DNA of 47,580 nt from Acidimicrobiaceae bacterium (lineage in GTDB: Bacteria; Actinomycetota; Acidimicrobiia; Acidimicrobiales; MedAcidi-G1): assembly GCA_002687745.1 (NCBI GenBank), contig NZBE01000019.1, positions 2,986 to 50,565 of the forward strand. Reading direction: 5' to 3'. Within the stretch, counting starts at the first letter, position 1, and each line of letters begins with the position of its first letter. The position numbers and the translations under genes are program-made. Shown one piece after another: positions 42,826 to 47,580 of this stretch. The notes beneath the pieces were generated by a model. That model worked only from the letters and a program-made list of their open reading frames with translations. It ran no database searches and had not been told where the DNA came from.

Positions 42826-43146
42826 TCAGCGCGCCACGCCCTTGCCCAGTGCGCTGATTGCAGCATCCTTGATCGGAATGAAGCCGACTATTGCCAGCGC
42901 CGTTCCGATGTCGGTACCAAATTCACCAAGTCCCAGCACCTCTGTCGACGCACCGAAGCCGAAGCCTCCGACGTCGCTGATGAGGACGAAGAGATACGCC
43001 CAGATCAGTGTCAGGTTGGAACCGATGACGGGCAGGCCCTTCAGCATGCTGTTGACACCGACGGTGTCGAGGATGCTGTCCAGAACTGCCACAACACCCT
43101 GGAACACGATCGCCATGACGATCAGGGTGAGGATGGTTGACATCAT
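42826..43146 (-). CDS. Small membrane protein of unknown function
   Basis: A 106-residue hydrophobic protein with three likely spans: MSTILTLIVMAIVFQGVVAVLD, LTLIWAYLFVLISDVGGFGFG and TALAIVGFIPIKDAAISALG. I do not recognise the family. It has a good ribosome binding site (AAAGGGG, 9 nt before ATG 43146; ATG 43143 is equally possible), a long leader, a strong terminator and a 14-bp dyad upstream. This independent, tightly framed transcription unit suggests a regulated, possibly abundant product. Confidence 0.65.
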   Translation of the reverse strand: MMSTILTLIVMAIVFQGVVAVLDSILDTVGVNSMLKGLPVIGSNLTLIWAYLFVLISDVGGFGFGASTEVLGLGEFGTDIGTALAIVGFIPIKDAAISALGKGVAR

Positions 43147-43255
43147 TGTGGTTTACCCCTTTTGTTTGTCAGCCACCGGCTCGGGATCGAACCGGATCTG
43201 GTTGTGTGAAGCAACGCTAGGAGGATTGCGTACATTCGGGGTGGATGCAAGTGAA

Positions 43256-43296
43256 ACATCATCGCAACATCCCGGGGTGCTGTGTTGCGATGATGT
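43256..43296. repeat. Perfect 14-bp inverted repeat upstream of the small membrane gene
   Basis: Arms ACATCATCGCAACA (43256-43269) and TGTTGCGATGATGT (43283-43296) with a 13-nt centre. The second arm runs into a smaller palindrome GATGTAACATC (43292-43302). It lies about 110 bp before the ATG at 43146 and about 40 bp before a TAGCGT box (43219-43214, minus). It is most likely an operator for a dimeric regulator. Confidence 0.65.
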
Positions 43297-43781
43297 AACA
43301 TCCCCGTAGTCGCAGTCGGCGTGGCCGTCCGGGCCGGAAGTTTCGTTCCGGGACGCGGAAACGGCTCCAAGTAGCCTCCCGGCGAACCGGTCAACTCCTC
43401 GGAGCCGCTCCTGTCGTTCCACTCCCACCAGGTTGGTGCCACTGCCCGAGGGCTGCGGCACAACCCGGAATCGCCCTGAGCCGGTTGGCGCCTCACCCGG
43501 CGGTGCTCCTCCGGGTCTTGCGACCCGACCTCGCCCCACCGGCCTCGACACCTCCGTGTCTCTGGCCGACCCGCCGCCCCTCTTCAGAGACAACGTGGTT
43601 GCGGTCCTCCCCGAACACCTCTCCGGGCCTTTCCCAGGGTCTCGACGCTCCTCGGCGGATGTAGAGCTTGCGCTCGCTCCCGCTTCGGGTGTCGGTTCCG
43701 TCCGGTTCCGAATCCCTTCGCCGTGTCCGGCGTGGGGAGCATCATGCGCAATGACGACGTCTTCGTCAACGGATTTGGGGC

Positions 43782-43846
43782 ATTTCCCCAGAAAGACCGG
43801 TGATATCCCCAGAACGTCAGATCATTTGCACAGGTATTCCACAGAA
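43782..43846. repeat. Four phased DnaA-box-like repeats
   Basis: Four related 12-mers, ATTTCCCCAGAA (43782), ATATCCCCAGAA (43803), ATTTGCACAGGT (43824) and TATTCCACAGAA (43835), start 21, 21 and 11 bp apart, that is two, two and one helical turns. The core resembles the DnaA box TTATCCACA with two or more mismatches. They sit 40 bp beyond the end of the CopD-like gene. Confidence 0.5.
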
Positions 43847-43886
43847 CGCCGTAGGTTACGGCCCGGCTGCAACTGGCAGGGTGGTT

Positions 43887-44291
43887 TCAGGAGGCCAGGA
43901 CGACACCCATCAGGAGCGCACCCAGGGCTGCAAATACGCCCAGTCCTCCGGTGAAGCCCCGGACAGCGGCCGAGGAGGTGTTGCTGTGTACCGCCGCTGC
44001 ACCGCCGGACACGCCCACAAGGAGCAACTTGACCAGCAGGGTCGTCAGATAGGCGGTATCCCGGCTGGTCAGGCTCACCTCGAACAGATTCCAGATGCCG
44101 GTCGACACAGCCAGGGCGAAGAAGATCCACGCCACGCGCCCGAAACGGTTCGCCGCAATCCGCGGGGCATCCGGGTCGAGCCTCCGCAGGACAGGCACCA
44201 GCGCCGCCATGGTCAACTGGCCGCCTACCCAACCAGCTACGCCCAGCAGATGCAGGAAGAGGCGGATCTCAGACAGGCCCAGACCGTTCAT
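43887..44291 (-). CDS. CopD-like four-span membrane protein
   Basis: A 134-residue protein with four predicted spans: LFLHLLGVAGWVGGQLTMAAL, WIFFALAVSTGIWNLF, TLLVKLLLVGVSGGAAAVH and FAALGALLMGVVLA. The LHLLGVAGWVGG start and the FGRVAWIFFALAVSTG segment resemble the CopD/DUF2269 type of small membrane proteins, some of which are linked to copper or haem handling. There are few His or Met residues, so metal transport is unsure. I prefer ATG 44291 (MNGLGLSEIRLFL); the frame continues to 44318. It lies downstream of the phosphodiesterase gene on the same strand. Confidence 0.7.
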   Translation of the reverse strand: MNGLGLSEIRLFLHLLGVAGWVGGQLTMAALVPVLRRLDPDAPRIAANRFGRVAWIFFALAVSTGIWNLFEVSLTSRDTAYLTTLLVKLLLVGVSGGAAAVHSNTSSAAVRGFTGGLGVFAALGALLMGVVLAS

Positions 44292-44362
44292 CGACACATT
44301 CTGGCAGCGGATGCACAAATTTCAGTGTCGGCGCCAGGGCGATTCTCTCGTTGCGCGGCGTG

Positions 44363-45136
44363 TCAGGCCCACTGGTCGCGCTCGACAAGCACGTCTCGAA
44401 GAACAGCCGGTCTGTCGGTCATCAGTCCATCCACCCCCAGGTCCAGGAGGTCGTGCATCTCATCAGGATCATCAATGGTCCAGACATGGACCTGTAGCGC
44501 CTTGCGGTGGGCGTGCTCAACGAACCGCCTGTCGACGATGCGGACACCCCTGGATCTCACCGGCACCTGAAGGCAACGCCATGGCGGGGCACTGAACGAG
44601 ATGCCGAAGTTGGCCAGACGGAAACGGGCTGTGGCTCCCGGACCGGCCGACGTGCAGAGTTCGGGACCCAACAGGTCGCGGCACCGCTGAAGCCGCCGAT
44701 CGGAGAAGGCGCCGATGCAGACCCTGGCCAGAGCATCGTGATCCCGAATCACCCCGACAAGCGCGTCGACCACCGCGTCGTCCTTCGGGTCGATGTTCAC
44801 ACGCGCCGCGGGAAACGCCTCAAGCAGGTCCGAAAGACGTGGGATGCCCTCGGTTCCACCGACGCGGGCCCGTGAGACCTCGTCCCACGTGAGTTCAGAG
44901 ATCAGGCCCGCGGAATCGCTCATCCTGTCGAGGGATCTGTCGTGGAATGCCACGACGGTGCCATCGGCAGTCAGGTGCACATCGGTCTCCAGGTAGGTGA
45001 AGCCGAGGCCAACAGCATGGGCAAATGCAGCCATGGTGTTCTCAGGCCACTCGCCGGTACCCCCACGATGGGCAAATGCCAGCACGCCGGGATGGCTCAG
45101 GAACGGATGGCAGTCGAGGTCAGATGAACGGGCCAT
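44363..45136 (-). CDS. Glycerophosphodiester phosphodiesterase
   Basis: A 257-residue TIM-barrel hydrolase. It has AFAHRGGTGEWPENT (His23, Arg24, Glu32), TYLETDVHLTADG (Glu50, Asp52) and VVAFHDRSLDR (His65), the full catalytic and metal set of the GDPD family, plus the C-terminal VHVWTIDDPDEMHDLLDLGVDGLMTDRP. It hydrolyses glycerophosphodiesters to glycerol-3-phosphate and an alcohol. There is no signal peptide, so it is cytoplasmic. ATG 45136 lies 7 nt behind a TACGGT box. It is divergent from pyk, about 100 bp start to start. Confidence 0.92.
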   Translation of the reverse strand: MARSSDLDCHPFLSHPGVLAFAHRGGTGEWPENTMAAFAHAVGLGFTYLETDVHLTADGTVVAFHDRSLDRMSDSAGLISELTWDEVSRARVGGTEGIPRLSDLLEAFPAARVNIDPKDDAVVDALVGVIRDHDALARVCIGAFSDRRLQRCRDLLGPELCTSAGPGATARFRLANFGISFSAPPWRCLQVPVRSRGVRIVDRRFVEHAHRKALQVHVWTIDDPDEMHDLLDLGVDGLMTDRPAVLRDVLVERDQWA

Positions 45137-45143
45137 CCCATCG

Positions 45144-45149
45144 ACCGTA
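45144..45149 (-). promoter_or_regulatory. -10 box, leaderless phosphodiesterase mRNA
   Basis: TACGGT on the minus strand, 7 nt before the ATG at 45136. Confidence 0.5.
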
Positions 45150-45225
45150 ACCGCGACGGGGTGGAGGGGTTCCACAGGCACGACGACAAACAGGTAGACG
45201 AGGACCTCAGCCGATCCTCGACCGG

Positions 45226-45231
45226 TAGCGT
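45226..45231 (+). promoter_or_regulatory. -10 box, leaderless pyk mRNA
   Basis: TAGCGT ends 6 nt before the pyk ATG at 45238. Confidence 0.5.
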
Positions 45232-45237
45232 GGACTG

Positions 45238-46677
45238 ATGGGCAGACGTACCAAGATCATCGCCACAATCGGACCTGCGTCCGAGGATGAGGCCACACTC
45301 CGCAACCTCGTGCGAGCAGGAATGGACGTAGCGAGGCTCGGGCTGGCCCACGGAACGCTCGACGAGGCAGCCGAGCGCCTCACCGCCATCAGGAGAATCG
45401 CTGCTGAAGAGGGCAGGCCGGTAGGAATCCTCGTGGATCTTCCGGGGCCGAAGGTACGGGCAGCATCCTTCGGCGATGACTCGGTTGCGATCGTCGAGAA
45501 GTCTGAGGTCCGCCTGACCGTCGGAAGCGGTAACAGCACCGCATCGGTGATGGAGGTCGACTACGAGAGCCTCCTGAGCGATGTCCTCGTCGGCGACAGG
45601 CTCAGCATCGGTGACGGCCGGGTGATCCTCGAGGTCAGCGAAGTCGGTGGAGACCAATTGCTGGCCAAGGTGATGCACGGCGGGTTCCTCAGCGGTCGTC
45701 CCGGTGTCCATGTGCCCTCAGAAAGGTTGTCGATCACGGCACCGACCATCGAGGACCTGTCGTCACTCGAGCGCTTCATGGAACTCGATGTCGACATGGT
45801 GGCAGTGTCATTTGTCCGGTCAGCCGAGGACCTCATGAGGTTGCCCGTAGAGCCCCATCCCACCGGCCCCCTCGTGGTCGCCAAGATTGAGACCAGAGCC
45901 GCAATCGACAACCTTCCAGGGATCATCGGAGCTTCCGGAGCGATCATGGTGGCCCGCGGCGACCTGGGCAACGAATGCCGCCTCGAGGAGTTGCCGATTC
46001 TGCAGAAGGAGATCATCCGGAGATGCATCGCACTCGGTCGTCCCGCTATCACTGCGACCCAGATGCTCGAAACCATGATCACGAACCCGGAACCGACACG
46101 GGCCGAGGTCTCAGACGTGGCAAACGCAGTCTGGGATGGTTCGAGTGCAGTGATGCTCTCAGGGGAGACCGCAGTCGGCAGCGATCCGGCAAACGTCGTC
46201 GCCACGATGTCGCGTATCGCCGAGCGCGCTGACGACGAGTTCGACCACCGATCGTGGGCGTCAGAGTTGTCGGATCTCCGGCTGACAAACAGGGGCGAGC
46301 CTGACAGTGCGATCACCGACGCCATGACCATGGCTGCTGCCAGGGCGCTGACCGAGTTGAGCGTCAGGACAGTCCTGTGCATCTCAGGATCCGGATTCAC
46401 CGTGCGCTCCATGGCGCGCTTCCGTCCCGAAGCCAGCATTCTCGGTTTCAGCGCCAACAGGCGGACAGTTGGCCAGCTCACCCTGAGCTGGGGAACCGAG
46501 CCCCTCCACCTCCCAGAGGAGGGAAGCATCGAGGAGCGGGTCACCAGCGCCATCGCCATCGCGCGCGATGCCGGGCACGTCGAACCCGGGGAACTGGTCG
46601 CAGTCCTGGCTGGAACCAACGTTCGTTCCCGCTCGACCAATGTCCTTCGCCTGGAGCTTGTGTCACCTGCTGCCTGA
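45238..46677 (+). CDS. pyk: Pyruvate kinase, probably K+-independent
   Basis: A 479-residue glycolytic enzyme with the expected three domains: KIIATIGPAS at the start, catalytic KIETRAAIDNL, ARGDLGNECRLEELPILQK, the TQMLETMITNPEPTRAEVSDVANAVWDG signature and a C-terminal domain (TVLCISGSGFTVRSMARFRPE). The potassium site is changed. The usual ARLNFSHG reads ARLGLAHG, so Asn and Ser ligands are Gly35 and Ala37; the Thr after Asp67 is Leu68; and the residue equivalent to rabbit Glu117 is Lys72 (GPKVR). Lys at that site is known to make the enzyme independent of K+. It is divergent from the phosphodiesterase gene. Confidence 0.94.
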   Translation: MGRRTKIIATIGPASEDEATLRNLVRAGMDVARLGLAHGTLDEAAERLTAIRRIAAEEGRPVGILVDLPGPKVRAASFGDDSVAIVEKSEVRLTVGSGNSTASVMEVDYESLLSDVLVGDRLSIGDGRVILEVSEVGGDQLLAKVMHGGFLSGRPGVHVPSERLSITAPTIEDLSSLERFMELDVDMVAVSFVRSAEDLMRLPVEPHPTGPLVVAKIETRAAIDNLPGIIGASGAIMVARGDLGNECRLEELPILQKEIIRRCIALGRPAITATQMLETMITNPEPTRAEVSDVANAVWDGSSAVMLSGETAVGSDPANVVATMSRIAERADDEFDHRSWASELSDLRLTNRGEPDSAITDAMTMAAARALTELSVRTVLCISGSGFTVRSMARFRPEASILGFSANRRTVGQLTLSWGTEPLHLPEEGSIEERVTSAIAIARDAGHVEPGELVAVLAGTNVRSRSTNVLRLELVSPAA

Positions 46678-46701
46678 GTTCAGGGTGGTAGAGGGTTGAC
46701 C

Positions 46702-47325
46702 GTGAGACCGATGAGCAGAGAGCGCCCCACCCAACCGGAGTTCGCCGGAGCTGTCCTCATAGGCGGTACCAGTCGACGGATGGGCGCAGACAAGGCCCTC
46801 CTTGCGTCACCCGAGACGGGTGGCCTGTCGCTCCTCCGCCTCGCCGCCGACGCACTCGATGGCGCCGGAGCCCGCGAGGTCATCGCGGTCGGCCGCAGCA
46901 CAGCCTCACCCACATTCGAGGGCCTCCGCACAATCCCGGACATCCGGGCCGGAGAGGGTCCGTTGGGAGGGGTGGTGACGGCAATGTCTGAGCTGGACGG
47001 GCCTGACCTAACCCATGTCGTGGTACTTGCATGCGACCTTCTGGCGCCCAGCAGCGCATCCATCAGGACTCTCCTGGAGGCCGCTGCTGAACACCCCGAT
47101 CACGTCGTGGTTCCCCTCGTGGATTGTCAACGCGAGTGGCTCCACGCGTGTTGGCCACTCTCGTTGAAGGTAAGGCTGGAACAGGCATTCGAATCCGGCA
47201 TCAGGGCACCACGAGCCCTTCCCGACGTGCTTCCCGTAGCCGATGTCGCCGGAATCGATCCGGCGAGCATCCGCGATGCCGACAGCCCGGAGGACCTTCC
47301 CTGGACGGTTCCCGGCCGCGGGTGA
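46702..47325 (+). CDS. mobA: Molybdenum cofactor guanylyltransferase
   Basis: A 207-residue GT-A-fold enzyme. It has LIGGTSRRMGADKALL (the nucleotide-binding loop; the usual AGG is IGG), IPDIRAGEGPLGGVVTAM and VVVLACDLLAPSS, all typical of MobA, which adds GMP to molybdopterin to form the bis-MGD precursor. The start could be TTG 46696, GTG 46702 or ATG 46711; GTG 46702 fits both GAGGG (6 nt upstream) and a TAGAGG box 7 nt upstream. It follows pyk by 24 nt. No other molybdenum cofactor gene is in view. Confidence 0.88.
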   Translation: MRPMSRERPTQPEFAGAVLIGGTSRRMGADKALLASPETGGLSLLRLAADALDGAGAREVIAVGRSTASPTFEGLRTIPDIRAGEGPLGGVVTAMSELDGPDLTHVVVLACDLLAPSSASIRTLLEAAAEHPDHVVVPLVDCQREWLHACWPLSLKVRLEQAFESGIRAPRALPDVLPVADVAGIDPASIRDADSPEDLPWTVPGRG

Positions 47326-47364
47326 GGGACCGATAGGGTGGCCCGCACCTCGGAAGGGAGTGGA

Positions 47365-47580
47365 GTGGAAACTCCAGAAATTGGCGTCGATGCACTTGAT
47401 GACCTGCTTGCCACCAGGGCGACCCTGCTTGACGTCCGCGAACCGGTTGAATACGCCGCCTGCAGGATCAGCGGAACACATCACATTCCACTGGCAGACC
47501 TTCCCGACCGGTTAGGCGAGATCCCTCTAGATCGGAGCATCTACGTGATCTGTGCAAAGGGCGAGAGGAGTCGTGCCGCC
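47365..47580 (+). CDS. Rhodanese-like domain protein (3' end outside window)
   Basis: A frame open to the window edge, 72 codons visible. The translation starts VETPEIGVDALDDLLATRAT and continues with LLDVREPVEYAACRISGTHHIP and VICAKGERSRAA, a rhodanese domain with the active-site Cys63 in the CxxGxRS loop. These proteins transfer sulfane sulfur; single-domain versions are often cytoplasmic and linked to thiol or cofactor metabolism. GTG 47365 follows GGAAGGGAG by about 4 nt, and a TAGGGT box (47334-47339) lies upstream. Confidence 0.8.
   Translation, partial: METPEIGVDALDDLLATRATLLDVREPVEYAACRISGTHHIPLADLPDRLGEIPLDRSIYVICAKGERSRAA

Larger units (their letters stand above)
43147..43886. other. 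740-bp stretch without a convincing gene
   Basis: Frames on both strands are open here but have no family features, no good starts and low-complexity Pro/Arg/Gly translations. The stretch holds the leader and dyad of the small membrane gene (right after 43147), a CGGGTC/GACCCG hairpin near 43515, and a phased repeat array at its far end (43782-43846). An unrecognised small RNA is possible. Confidence 0.6.

Noticed and set aside
43153-43593. Minus-strand open frame of about 146 codons in the 43-kb gap
   Set aside because: The translation is low-complexity Gly/Pro/Arg with no motif, it runs through the 14-bp dyad, and it has no convincing start signal.
43782-43846. Replication origin
   Set aside because: The repeats resemble DnaA boxes only loosely, there is no AT-rich unwinding region and no dnaA, dnaN or recF nearby.
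43433-43954. Plus-strand open frame of about 173 codons in the 43-kb gap
   Set aside because: It overlaps the CopD-like gene and the repeat array, with Pro/Arg/Ser-rich translation and no recognisable domain.

Overview
The window is a GC-rich, densely coded chromosomal segment of an actinobacterium. Pointers to Actinomycetota are a PAC2-family protein, a BldD-type regulator carrying the cyclic-di-GMP signature, a FolP2-type dihydropteroate synthase homologue, mycothione reductase (mycothiol metabolism), and the gcvH-garA-ftsR-DUF151-merR neighbourhood known from mycobacteria and corynebacteria. The class is less certain; a deep-branching, Acidimicrobiia-like lineage is my inference. I see no phage, insertion sequence, CRISPR array, rRNA or tRNA; this is core chromosome with a few lineage-specific genes.

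Layout. 0-2.6 kb: PAC2 and a phosphotransferase on the minus strand, divergent from a thioredoxin/CnoX-like protein. 2.7-7 kb: comEA-comEC-folP2-holA, then rpsT on the minus strand. 7.4-12.1 kb: lepA, then hrcA-dnaJ-rsmE. 12.1-18.7 kb: bldD, secA, prfB, ftsE, ftsX and a Rieske protein. 18.7-25.3 kb: a methyltransferase, a divergent pair of poorly known envelope proteins, an SRAP peptidase and a DUF2079 membrane protein. 25.3-31.4 kb: hinT, pgsA, gcvH, garA, ftsR, an HPRT-like protein, DUF151 nuclease, a second MerR, a small nuclease-like protein and gcvT. 31.5-41 kb: aldolase, aroC, acyl-CoA synthetase, mycothione reductase, acyl-CoA dehydrogenase and gcvP, the last preceded by a tandem glycine riboswitch. 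41-47.6 kb: nucleotidyltransferase, deoxyribonucleotidase, two small membrane proteins around a 740-bp gene-free stretch, glycerophosphodiesterase, pyruvate kinase, mobA and a partial rhodanese.

Regulation. Most transcription units here carry a TANNNT box (TAGCCT, TACCGT, TACGGT, TATCGT and similar) ending 6-10 nt before the start codon, so many mRNAs are probably leaderless; this also settles several start codons. At six places the box lies the same distance from a tiny ORF (7-29 codons) whose stop overlaps, or in one case just precedes, the start of the real gene: bldD, ftsE, the membrane protein at 21.6 kb, the DUF151 nuclease, the sugar-nucleotidyltransferase and the deoxyribonucleotidase. 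This repeated leaderless-uORF arrangement is the least conventional pattern I found. Other points of interest are a phased array of DnaA-box-like repeats and a perfect 14-bp dyad in the 43.1-43.9 kb gap, and a glycine-cleavage regulon in which only gcvP has the riboswitch.
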